Assembly: GCA_008360975.2 (NCBI GenBank)
Contig: VLJF02000864.1
Coordinates: 1 to 64,000, forward strand
DNA: 64,000 nt
Reading direction: 5' to 3'
Source of the DNA: Lichenostomus cassidix
Lineage: Eukaryota; Chordata; Aves; Passeriformes; Meliphagidae
The translations under genes and the position numbers were made by a program. Of the stretch, positions 12,541-22,079 are shown piece after piece; position 1 is the first letter of the stretch; each line of letters starts with the position of its first letter. Under the pieces are notes generated by a model. That model searched no databases, was not told the DNA's origin, and was given only the letters and a program-made list of their open reading frames with translations.

Positions 12541-14530
12541 CTATTATTTTCCTAATTTTCCTCTCGATTTTTCTCCCCTTTCCACCCTCAGTTTCCACCT
12601 CTCCATTCTTTTATTTCCATTTTCCCCTTTATTTCCACTTTCCCTTATTTCCAATTTTCCCTTTATTCCCATTTTCCCCCTTTATTTCCCCTTAATTTCC
12701 ATTTTTCCCAATTTCCATTTTTTCTCTTTATTCCCATTTTCCCCTTTATTCCCATTTTTCCCTTTATTATTTCCATTTTTCCCTTTATTCCCATTTTCCC
12801 TTAATTCCCATTTCCCCCTTGATTTCCATGTTTCCCTTTATTCCCATTTTTTTCCCTTATTTTCCCTTTTTTTCCATTTTTCCCATTAATTCAATTTTTC
12901 CCTTTATTCCCATTTTTCTCCTTATTCCCATTTTCCCCCTTAATTCCATTTTTCCCTTTATTCCCATTTTTCCCTTAATTCCATTTCCCCCTTTATTCCC
13001 ATTTTTTCCTTAATTCCCACTTTTCTCCTAAATTCCCATTTTTCCCATTATTTCCATTTTTTCCCATTATTCCCATTTTCTCTTTTATTTCCTTTTTTTC
13101 CCTTAATTCCATTTTTTCCCATTATTTCCATTTTCCCCTTAATTCCCATTTCTTCCCTTTATTCCCATTTTTCCCCTTAATTCCCATTTTTCCCTTAATT
13201 TCCTTTTTTCCCCTTAATTCCCATTTTTACCTTAATTCCATTTTTTCCCTTAATTCCCATTTTCTCCTTTATTTCCTTTTTTCCCTTAATTCCCATTTTT
13301 CCCATTAATTCAATTTTCCCCTTAATTCCATTTTTCCCTTTATTCCCATTTTTTCCCATTTCCATTTTTCCCTTTATTCCCATTTTTCCCTTAATTCCCA
13401 TTTTTCCCATTATTTCCATTTTTCCCCTCAATTCCCATTTTCCCTTGATTTCCATGTTTCCCTTTATTTCCATTTTTTCCCTTTATTTTCCCTTTATTCC
13501 CATTTTTCTCCTTAATTTCCTTTTTTCCTTTTATTTCCATTTTTCCCTTTCATTCCATTTTTCCCCTTAATTCCCACTTTTCCCTTTATTATTTCCATTT
13601 TTCCCTTAATTGCCATTTTCCCTAATTCCCATTTTTCCCTCAATTCCCATTTTCCCCTTAATTTCCATTTCCCCCTTTATTCCCATTTTTCCCCTTAATT
13701 CCATTTTCCCCTCAATTCCATTTTTTCCCTAATTCCCATTTTCCCATTATTCCCATTTTTCCCTTAATTCCCATTTCCCCTTAATTCCCATTTTTCCCTT
13801 TATTCCCATTTTTTCCCTTTATTCTCATTTTTCTCCTTTATTCCCATTTTCCCCCCTTAATTCCATTTTTCCCCTCAATTCCCATTTTCTCCTTTATTTC
13901 CTTTTTTCCCTTAATTCCCATTTTTCCCATTAATTCAATTTTTCCCCTTAATTCCCATTTTTACCTTAATTCCATTTTTTCCCTCAATTTCCATTTTTCC
14001 CTTTATTCCATTTTCCCCTTAATTCCATTTTTTCCCTTAATTCCATTTTCCCTAATTCCCATTTCCCCCTTTATTCCCATTTTTCCCTTTATTCCCATTT
14101 TTTTCCCTTAATTCCAATTTTTCCCTTTATTTCCATTTTTTCCTTTTTTCCCATTTTTTCCCCTCATCCCCATTTTCCCCTCAATTCCCATTTTCCCCTC
14201 AGTTCCCATTTTCCCCTCAATTCCCATTTTTCCCATTAATTCCATTTTTCCCTCAATTCCATTTTCCCTCAATTCCCATTTTTTCCCATTAATTCCATTT
14301 TCCCTTTATTCCCATTTTCCCCTCAATTCCATTTTCCCTAATTCTCATTTTTCCCCTCAATTCCCATTTTTTTCCCTTAATTCCATTTTTTCCCATTATT
14401 CCCATTTTCCCCTTTATTTCCATTTTCCCCTCAATTCCCATTTTTCCCCTTTATTCCCATTTTTCCCTTAATTCCCATTTTTCCCTCAATCCAATTTTTC
14501 CCTTTAATTCCATTTTTCCCCCTCAATTCC
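12540..14530. repeat. TTCCCATTTTTCCCTTTA minisatellite, 2 kb
   Basis: Roughly 16-18 bp units of TTTATTCCCATTTTTCCC and TTAATTCCATTTTTCCC. On the HOXC9 sense strand (minus) many units contain AATAAA. Confidence 0.9.
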
Positions 14531-15160
14531 CTTCCCCTCCCCTCCTCCCCGCGGCCCCAAAATGTGAATTTCTCGGATCACTTCCATCCCATTTTCCCTC
14601 ATTTCCATCCCAACCTCCCCAAACCTCCTCCATCCATCTTTTTTATCTTTTTTTTCCCTTTTTTTTTCCCCATTTCTCTTCTCCCCTCTCAGCCTCCCGA
14701 AGCCATAAATTAACACCAATTAATTAAAACTCCAAATCCCTTCGCTCAGCAGGTTTTTCTTTTTTCCCTACAGAAACACAAAAACGCGCCGAAAACACCC
14801 AAAAAAAATTAAAAAAAAATTCCAAAAAAATACCAAAAAAATACAAAAAAATTCAAATTAAAACCACCAAACCTGGGAGGAATTTAAAGAACAAAACACA
14901 CCTGAAATCACATTTTTTTCTCATTTTTTTTCCTTGTTTTCTCCATTTTTTTTGTGGTTTTTCGGGTTTTTTTTTTTCTTTTGTTTTTTTTTAAAGGAAA
15001 TATTTACAGATTCTCTACAATCATCCGGAACAGAACAAAGAGTTACAGTTCAGGGGCGAGACGAGGAGAAAAAGACACAAAATTTTGGGGTACAGCAGGA
15101 AAAAAAACATCCAAACACTGCAAAGACATCACCAGCCACTCCAGCCCTCCTCTTTTTCCA
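14530..15160 (-). other. Single-copy island, candidate distal HOXC9 3' UTR
   Basis: The island is non-repetitive and AT-moderate, downstream of HOXC9 and in its orientation. The minus strand reads GATGATTGTAGAGAATC, then TGTAAATATTTCC. TGTAAATA (15008-15001) fits the Pumilio element UGUANAUA common in 3' UTRs. No clear AATAAA with a downstream GU-rich element is present. It is 3 kb past the stop, with repeat arrays between, so membership in the transcript is inference. Confidence 0.35.
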
Positions 15161-16260
15161 TTTTTTTCCCTTTTTTCCCCCATTTTTATCCATTTTTTCC
15201 CAATTTTTCCCATTTTTTTTCCCTTTTTTCCCACTTTTTTCCATTTTTTTTCCACTTTTTTCCGGGTTTTTCCCCATTTTTCCCCATTTTTCCCCATTTT
15301 TCTTCAATTTTTTCCCCATTTTTTCCCATTTTTTCCCCTTTTTTCCCCATTTTTTTCCATATTTTCCATATTTTTCCATTTTCCCATTTTTTCCCACTTT
15401 TTTCCATATTTTCCACTTTTTCCATTTTTCCCATTTTCCCCTTTCCTTTTTTTCCTTTTCCATTTTTCCCTTTTTTCCATTTTTCCATTTTTTCCCCCTT
15501 TTTTCCCTTTTTCCATTTTTCCCATTTTTTCCATTTTTCCATTTTTTCCATTTTTCCACTTTTTTCCCATTTTTCCCCTTTTTTCCAATTTTTCCCTTTC
15601 CATTTTCCACTCTTTTCCATTTTCCCATTTTTTCCCCTTTTTTCCCCATTTTTTTCCATTATTTTTTCCATTATTTTTTCCATTTTTTCCCATTTTTTCC
15701 CCACTTTTTTCCATATTTTCCCTTTTTTCCCCACTTTTTCCATATTTTGCCACTTTTTCCCATTTTTTTCCATTTTTTCCTCATTTTTTCCATTTTCCCC
15801 ACTTTTTTCCATTTTTTTTCCATTTTTTCCCATTTTTTTCCATTTTTTTCATTTTTTTCCCACTTTTTTCCAGTTTTTCCCACTTTTTTCCATTTTTCCC
15901 CTTTTTTCCCATTTTTCCACTTTTTTCTCCTTTTTTCTCCTTTTTTCCCATTTTTCCCACTTTTTCCACTTTTTCCATTTTTCTCCCATATTTCCCCTTT
16001 TTTTCCCATTTTTCCCATTTTTTTATCCTTTTTTTCCTCCTTTTTTTCCATTTTTTCTCTTTTTTTCCCTTTTTTCCCATTTTCCATTTTTTCTCCTTTT
16101 TCCTTTTTCCCATTTTCCATTATTTTTCCTTTTTCCCCCTTTTTCCATTTTCCTTTTTGTTTTCCTTTTTCCATTTTCTTTTTTCCTTTTTTCCTTTTTT
16201 CCCCTTTTTCCATTTTTTCCCTTTTTTCCATTTTTCCTTTTTCTCATTTTTCACTCCTTT
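15160..16260. repeat. Near-pure homopyrimidine array CCCATTTTTT
   Basis: 1.1 kb of TTTTTCCCA/TTTTTTCC units on the plus strand, almost free of G. It is open in several frames on both strands (FFPFFP and KKWKKM patterns), which are not genes. The purine strand is the HOXC9 sense strand. Confidence 0.92.
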
Positions 16261-16800
16261 TTCACACCAAACAATTCACTCGCTGGATTTTCTCTCACCA
16301 CCAAAACAATTTAAAAATCATCAAAATAAAAAATTATTAATAAAAAAAAAAATTCAAAGCTTTAATTTAGGGCATAAAATAGAATAATCATCATCATCAT
16401 TATCATCATAATATAAAAAAAAATCATAAAAAATATAAAAATTCAAGTAATTCCTCGAGTTTCGCCGAGGGCAGAGCAAGGCGGAAAAAAGGAAGAGAAA
16501 AACCAAAAAAACCCTCAAAAAGCTCCATTTTTTGTCATTTTTGTCATTTTTTGTCATTTTTGTCATTTTTGTCATTTTTGTCATTTTTTTCCATTTTTGT
16601 CATTTTGTCAATTTTTGTCATTTTGTCAATTTTTCCATTTTTTCCATTTTTCCCATTTCTAATTTTAAATCCCATTTTACAAAATCCTCGAAGCCCAAAC
16701 CTCAACACATTCAGCTAGAAATATTTCATCCTTTTAAAATTAATATTATTAATTGTAATTATTAATTATTATTTTCCTGATTTTCCTCTTTTTTTTTTTT
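16260..16800 (-). other. Island between homopyrimidine arrays, candidate HOXC9 3' UTR
   Basis: Mixed AT-rich sequence with a small GTCATTTTT run at 16530-16640. On the minus strand ATTAAA (16366-16361) is a possible variant poly(A) signal, and a CCCTCGGCG...CGAGGAA stem is possible near 16460. ATCATC and TAATTAT runs are present. No coding sequence. Confidence 0.35.
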
Positions 16801-16859
16801 TCCTTTTTTGTGTTTTTCCCCATTTTTCTCTCATTTTCCTTTTCCTTTTCCTTCCTCGC

Positions 16860-18060
16860 TCTGCCAACATTGATTTTCCTTTTTTTTCTCCTTTTTTCTC
16901 CTTTTTCTCTCCTTTTTTCTCTCTTTTTACTCTCATTTTTCCCTCCTTTTTTCCCTCCTTTTTCCTCCTTTTATTCCTCCTTTTTTCACCATTTTTTCCT
17001 CCATTTTTCCTCCTTTTTTTCCTCTTTTTTCACCTTTTTATCTCCTTTTTTCCTCCTTTTTTCCTCCTTTTTTCCACCTTTTTTTCTCCTTTTCTCCTCC
17101 TTCTTCCATCTCTTTTTCCTCCTTTTCCTTCCTCCATTTTTCCTCCTTTTTCCTCATTTTTTCCCCATTTTTCCTCATTTCCTCCTCCTTTCCCTCCATT
17201 CCCCTCAATATTTTCCATTACTTCCCCACTTCCCTCCATTCCTTCCATTTCCCTCTTTTTTTCCCATTTTTTCCACATTTTCCTCATTATTTTTCCACAT
17301 TATTTTTTCCTTTTTTCCACATTTTCCTCATTATTTTTCCTCCTTTTTTCCACATTATCCTCATTTTTCTCATTATTTTTTCCTCCTTTTTTCTCATTTT
17401 TCCTCCATTTTTCCCTCATTTTTTTCCTCCTTTTTGCTCATTTTTTCCTCCTTTTTTCCTCCTTTTTTCCTCTTTTTTCCCACATTTTCCTCATTTTTCT
17501 CATTATTTTTTCCTCATTTTTTTCTCAATTTTTTCCACATTTTCCTCATTTTTCTCATTATTTTTCCTCCTTTTTTCCTCATTTTTCTCATTATTTTTTC
17601 CTTATTTTTCTCATTATTTTTTCCTCATTTTTCTCATTATTTTTTCCTCTTTTTTCCCATTATTTTTTCCTCATTTTCCTCATTATTTTTTCCTCTTTTT
17701 TCCCACATTTTCCTGCTTTTCTCCTCCTTTTCTCCTCCTTTTTCCCACATTTTCCTCATTATTTTTTCCTCTTTTTTCCCACATTTTTCCTCCTTTTCTC
17801 CTCCTTTTTTCCTCCTTTTTTCCCACATTTTGCTCATTATTTTTTCCTCTTTTTTCCCTCATTTTCCTCATTATTTTTCCCTCTTTTTTCCCACATTTTT
17901 CCTCCTTTTCTCCTCCTTTTCTCCTCCTTTTTTCCTCCTTTTTTCCCCCATTTTCCTCCTTTTTTCTCCTCCTTTTTTTCCTCCATTTCCCCACATTTCC
18001 CTCATTTTTTCCCCTTTTCCCCCATTTTTCCCCCATTTCCCCCCATTTCCCCCCAAATCC
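16860..18060. repeat. Homopyrimidine array CCTCCTTTTTTCCTCATT
   Basis: 1.2 kb of CCTCCTTTTT and CCTCATTATTTTT units end 20 bp from the HOXC9 stop codon. They would form the proximal 3' UTR. A false 511-codon plus-strand ORF crosses the array and the antisense of exon 2. Confidence 0.92.
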
Positions 18061-18078
18061 CCTCCCTCTCCTCCCCTC

Positions 18079-18323
18079 TCACTGCTGCTCCTTCTCGCTT
18101 TTCTCCTTATTCATTTTCTTCATTTTCATCCTCCTGTTCTGGAACCAGATTTTCACCTGCCGCTCGCTCAGGTTCAGCCCTCGCGCCACTTCGTACCTCC
18201 TGTCCCGCGTCAGGTACATGTTGAACAGGAACTCCTTCTCCAGCTCCAGCGTCTGGTACTTGGTGTACGGACAGCGCTTCTTGCGGGTGGAACGGGCGTG
18301 GATCCAGTTCGCCACGGGGTTGC
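18079..18323 (-). CDS. HOXC9: HOXC9 coding exon 2 (homeodomain)
   Basis: This exon encodes the DNA-binding half of HOXC9. The acceptor is a pyrimidine tract ending cccccag, and the first base is 18323. The junction codon is GGC, giving ...[16 protein letters not shown].... The ANW motif (residues 201-203) is the degenerate hexapeptide with which Hox9 proteins contact PBX. The homeodomain spans residues 209-268 and keeps W48, F49, N51 and R53 ([15 protein letters not shown]). The tail KEKSEKEQQ resembles the HOXC9 end KEKTDKEQS. The stop is TGA at 18081-18079, so the whole protein is 277 residues against 260 for human HOXC9. Homeodomain position 37 is Gly (GGG at 18180-18178), where Hox9 paralogues carry Val, Leu or Ile. 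HOXC9 is preferred over HOXD9, which ends MSKEKCPKGD. Confidence 0.95.
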
Positions 18324-18886
18324 CTGGGGGAAGAAAATATTTTAGGGTTTATTGCAAGATTTGGAAATTTTTCCAAAATTTTTCACAATTTTTTCACAAT
18401 TTTTTGTCATTTTTCCCTACTTTTCCACCATTTTTCCCATTTTTTCACCATTTTTTGTCATTTTTTGCCATTTTCCCCCTATTTTTTTGCCATTTTTTCC
18501 CCATTGATTCAATTTTCTTCCCCATTTTTCCCCATTTTTTCCCCATTTCCCCCCATTTTTTTGCATTTTTTTGCCATTTTTTACCATTTTTCGCCCATTT
18601 TTCCCCATTTTTTGTACTCTTTTCACCTTTTTTTGCCATTTTTCACGATTTTCCCCCATTTTCTTCACCATTTTTGCCTTTTTTTGCCATTTCCCCCCAT
18701 TTTTTCACCATTTTTCAGCATTTTTTCACCACTATTTGCCATTTTTTCGCCATTTTTTTCAGCATTTTTTCAGCATTTTTTGCCATTTTTTGCCCATTTT
18801 TTTCACAATTTTTTGCCATCGTTTTCCCATTTTTCCCCATTTTTCACAATTTTTTAATCATTTTTTGGCCATTTTTTGCCCCTTTT

Positions 18887-18998
18887 TCACGAATACATTT
18901 GGTATTTCGTGTAGGGACAGCGCTTCTTGCGGGTGGAGCGGGCGTGGATCCAGTTCGCCACGGGGTTGCCTGGGGGAGGAAATGGTTTTAGAGGGTTA
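18887..18998 (-). pseudogene. Partial HOXC9 exon 2 copy 1 (acceptor plus 23 exact residues, then stop)
   Basis: This is a second copy of the exon-2 start, 646 bp upstream of the true exon in the transcript. The acceptor tcctcccccag is intact and the first exonic base is 18969. In frame with exon 1 it reads [16 protein letters not shown] and on through CPYTKYQ, identical to HOXC9 residues 198-220. It then reads MYS and TGA at 18889-18887. Five bases differ from the true exon over those 23 codons and all five are synonymous. A branch-like CTAAAA lies about 20 bases before the AG. It lacks the homeodomain helices. It could be a decoy acceptor, an alternative terminal exon or a dead duplicate. 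Confidence 0.9.
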
Positions 18999-19202
18999 TT
19001 TTGGAGGTTTTGGAATTTTTCCCAATTTTTTTCCGATTTTTTCACCATTTTTTGCGATTTTTTTCACAATTTTTTGCCATTTTTTTCACAATTTTTGGCC
19101 ATTATTTGCCATTTGTCCCCATTTTTTGCCATTTTTCCCCATTTTCTTCACCATTTTTTCACAATTTTCCCCCATTTTTCCCCATTTTCCCCCATTCTTA
19201 AT

Positions 19203-19290
19203 GTAGGGACAGCGCTTCTTGCGCGTGGAACGAGCGTGGATCCAGTTCGCCACGGGGTTGCCTGGGGGAGGAAATGATTTTAGAGGGTTT
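19203..19290 (-). pseudogene. Partial HOXC9 exon 2 copy 2
   Basis: The acceptor tcctcccccag is intact and the first exonic base is 19261. Translation in the exon-1 frame gives [19 protein letters not shown], then IKNGGKWGK as the copy runs into simple repeat. Differences from the true exon within the shared codons are third-position and silent until a Thr to Ile change at the break. The copy lies 292 bp from copy 1. Confidence 0.88.
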
Positions 19291-19508
19291 TCAGAATTTT
19301 TCGCAATTTTTTCCGATTTTTTTCACAATTTTTTCACCATTTTTTTTGTTTTTTCCACAATTTTTCACCATTTTTTACCACTTTTTGCCTTTTTCTGCCA
19401 TTTTTTTCACAATTTTTGGCCATTTTTCACAATTTTTTGCCATTTTTTCCCCATTTTTCCCCATTTTTCCCCCATTTTTTCATCATTTTTCCCCATTTTC
19501 CCCCATTC

Positions 19509-19590
19509 TTAGTGTAGGGACAGCGCTTCTTGCACGTGGATCCAGTTTGCTACAGGGTTGCCTGGGGGAAGAGAGGGGTTTAGAGGGTTA
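19509..19590 (-). pseudogene. Partial HOXC9 exon 2 copy 3 (11-bp deletion, frameshift)
   Basis: The acceptor tcttcccccag is intact and the first exonic base is 19561. It reads NPVANWIH and then loses 11 bp relative to the true exon. This shifts the frame to VQEALSLH and TAA at 19511-19509. It lies 300 bp from copy 2 and shares the GTA valine codon with copies 4 and 5. Confidence 0.88.
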
Positions 19591-19802
19591 TTTTGGAGGT
19601 TTTGGAATTTTTCCCAATTTTTTTCCGATTTTTTCACAATTTTTTGCGATTTTTTTCAGCATTTTTTCACAATTTTTTGCCATTTTTTTGCCATTTTTTC
19701 CCCTTTTTTCACCATTTTTCCCCCATTTTTCATCATTTTTTCACAATTTTCCCCCATTTTTCCCCATTTTCCCCTATTTTTCCCCATTTTCCCCCATTCT
19801 TA

Positions 19803-19912
19803 GTGTAGGGACAGCGCTTCTTGCGCGTCAAGCGAGCGTGGATCCAGTTCGCTACGGGGTTGCCTGGGGGAAGAGATTGTTTTAGGGTTTATTGCAAGTT
19901 TTGGAAATTTTT
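19803..19912 (-). pseudogene. Partial HOXC9 exon 2 copy 4
   Basis: The acceptor tcttcccccag is intact and the first exonic base is 19863. It reads [21 protein letters not shown] before entering simple repeat. The only amino-acid difference in that span is Ser to Leu before the homeodomain; the other codon differences are silent. The intronic flank TTGCAATAAACCC matches that of the true exon over about 40 bp, so the duplication unit included intron. Confidence 0.88.
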
Positions 19913-20353
19913 CACATTTTTTTCCGATTTTTTTCACCATTTTTTGCGATTTTTTCACAATTTTTTCACAATTTTTCCCCATTTTTTCACGATTTTTTGC
20001 GATTTTTTTCACAATTTTTTCACCATTTTTTCACAATTTTTTCACGATTTTTTCACCTTTTTTGCGATTTTTTTCACAATTTTTGCCATTTTTCCCCATT
20101 TTTTCCCCATTTCTTGCCATTTTTTCCCCCATTTTTTCCCCATTTTTTGCCATTTTTTGCCCCATTTTTTCACCTTTTTTTCACCTTTTTTTCATCATTT
20201 TCCACCATTTTTTCCCATTTTTTGGCCTTTTTTTATCATTTTTTTCACCATTTTTCCCCATTTTTTCCCCATTTTTTTCACAATTTTCCCCCCATTTTTT
20301 CACAATTTTTCCCCCATTTTTTCCCATTTTTTGGCCATCTTTTTGCCCCTTTT

Positions 20354-20480
20354 TCACGAATACGTTTGGTATTTCATGTACAGACAGCGCTTCTTGCGCG
20401 TCGAACGGGCGTGGATCCAGTTTGCTACAGGGTTCCCTGGGGGAAGAAATGATTTTAGAGGGTTTTTGCAAGGTTTGGAA
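20354..20480 (-). pseudogene. Partial HOXC9 exon 2 copy 5 (ends in the same stop as copy 1)
   Basis: The acceptor tcttcccccag is intact and the first exonic base is 20436. The junction codon becomes GGG, still Gly. It reads [17 protein letters not shown], then LYMKYQTYS and TGA at 20356-20354. The distal half (KYQ.YS stop, then the CACGAATAC block on the plus strand) matches copy 1, so these two share a duplication history separate from copies 2-4. Confidence 0.88.
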
Positions 20481-21087
20481 ATTTTTCCAAATTTTTTCAC
20501 AATTTTTTGTCATTTTTTTCAGCATTTTTTGCCATTATTTGCCTGTTTTTTCCAAAATTTTTGGCCATTTTTCCACCATTTTTTGTCATTTTTCCCCATT
20601 TTCTTCACCATTTTTGCCTTTTTTTTGCCTTTTTTTGCCATTTTTCTGCCATTTTTTGCCCATTTTCCCCCATTTTTCCCCCATTTTTTCCCCATTTTTT
20701 CCCCATTTTTCCCCCATTTTTTCAGCTTTTATTCAATTTTTTTCCCATTTTTTCATCATTTTTTCACCATTTTCCACCATTTTTTGCCATTTTTTCACCA
20801 TTTTTTGCCATTTTTTCCCCCATTTTTCCCCATTTTTTCCCCATTTTTTCAGCTTTTATTCAATTTTTTTGCTATTTTTTCACAATTTTTTGCCATTGTT
20901 TTGCCATTTTTCCTCATTTTGCCCCCAGTTTTTGCCATTTTTTTTACCATTTTCCCATTTTTTCCCATTTTTTCTCCATTTTTTCCCATTTTTTCCCCAT
21001 TTTTCCCCATTTTTTCCCTTTTTTCCCCATTTTTTCCCCATTTTTCCCTCATTTTCTCCCCATTTTCCCACATCTTTTTCTCCACCA

Positions 21088-21122
21088 GGTCGCCTGTGGA
21101 AAGAGAGGGGTTTAGAGGGTCA
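21088..21122 (-). repeat. Acceptor-only remnant of HOXC9 exon 2 (copy 6)
   Basis: The minus strand shows CCCTCTAAACCCC, a pyrimidine-rich run and cacag before 21093. This matches the intron side of copies 1-5. Beyond the junction only a degenerate GACCTGGTG remains before simple repeat. Confidence 0.7.
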
Positions 21123-21800
21123 TTTACAAGTTTTTGGAATTTTTTCACAATTTTTGGCCATTTTTTTCACAATTTTTTCACCATTTTTTGCCATTTTTTT
21201 CATCATTTTTTCACCATTTTTTGCCATTTTTCACCATTTCCCCTCCATTTATTCAATTTTTCCAATTTTTCCCCATTTTTTTCATTTTTTCCCCATTTTT
21301 TCCCCATTTTTCCCCATTTTTTCCCTTTTTTCCCCCAATTTTTCCCCCATTTATTGAATTCTTTTCCCATTTTTTTGCCATTTTTTCCACCATTTTTCCT
21401 CCATTAATTCAATTTTTCCACCATTTTTTCCCATTTTTTACCATTTTTCCCCCATTTCTTTCACAGTTTTCCCATTTTTTTCAACATTTATTCAATTTTT
21501 TCCCCATTTTTCCCCCATTTTTTGCCATTTTTTCACCATTTTTTTCACCATTTTTCACAATTTTTTCACAATTTTTTGCCATTTTTTCACCACTTTTTCC
21601 CCATTTTCCCACGTTTTCTCCATTTTTTCCCCATTATTTCCATATTTTCCCCATTATTTCCATATTTTTTCCCACGTTTTTCCCCATTTTCCCCATTTTT
21701 TTCGGTTTTTTCCCATTATTTTCATATTTTCCCCACTATTTCCCCATTTTCCCCCATTATTTTCATACTTTTCCCCATTTTCCCCCATTTTTTTCACCAC

Positions 21801-21835
21801 TGGGTTGCCTCGGGAAGGAAATTATTTTAGAGGCT
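21801..21835 (-). repeat. Acceptor-only remnant of HOXC9 exon 2 (copy 7)
   Basis: The minus strand keeps CCTCTAAAATAATTTCC, then cccgag before 21808. After it come GC AAC CCA GTG, which still encode NPV, and then GAAAAAAATGGGG repeat. The sequence matches the other copies around the junction but the homeobox part is lost. Confidence 0.75.
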
Positions 21836-22000
21836 TTTTCCGAATTTTTTCACAATTTTTCCCCAATTTTTTCCCCAATTTTTTCCCCATTTTTTCCCCA
21901 ATTTTTTCCCCAATTTTTTCACAATTTTTCCCCAATTTTTCCCCAATTTTTTCCCATTTTTTCCCCATTATTTTCATATTTTTCCCCCATTTTTTTCTCC

Positions 22001-22050
22001 ACCGGGTTGCCTGGAGAAGCAGAGGGGTTTAGAGGTTTTTCCAAGTTTTG
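22001..22050 (-). repeat. Acceptor-only remnant of HOXC9 exon 2 (copy 8)
   Basis: The minus strand reads CTCTAAACCCCTCTGC, then ttctccag before 22010, then GC AAC CCG GTG (NPV) and repeat. This is the copy met first when the transcript is read from exon 1. Confidence 0.75.
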
Positions 22051-22079
22051 GAGGTTTTTCACAAATTTTACCATTTTTT

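Noticed and set aside
14934..16390. 468- and 477-codon plus-strand frames of Phe/Pro/Ser
   Set aside because: Homopyrimidine repeat artefact. The opposite strand is equally open as Lys/Glu/Gly.
18079..18315. Start codon within exon 2 (Met before ANW)
   Set aside because: The codon is GTG encoding Val of NPVANW. The splice acceptor at 18324-18325 and the junction frame show it is an internal exon boundary, not a start.
16810..18345. 511-codon plus-strand frame ending with histidine/proline-like sequence
   Set aside because: It is a CT-rich array running into the antisense of the HOXC9 homeobox exon.
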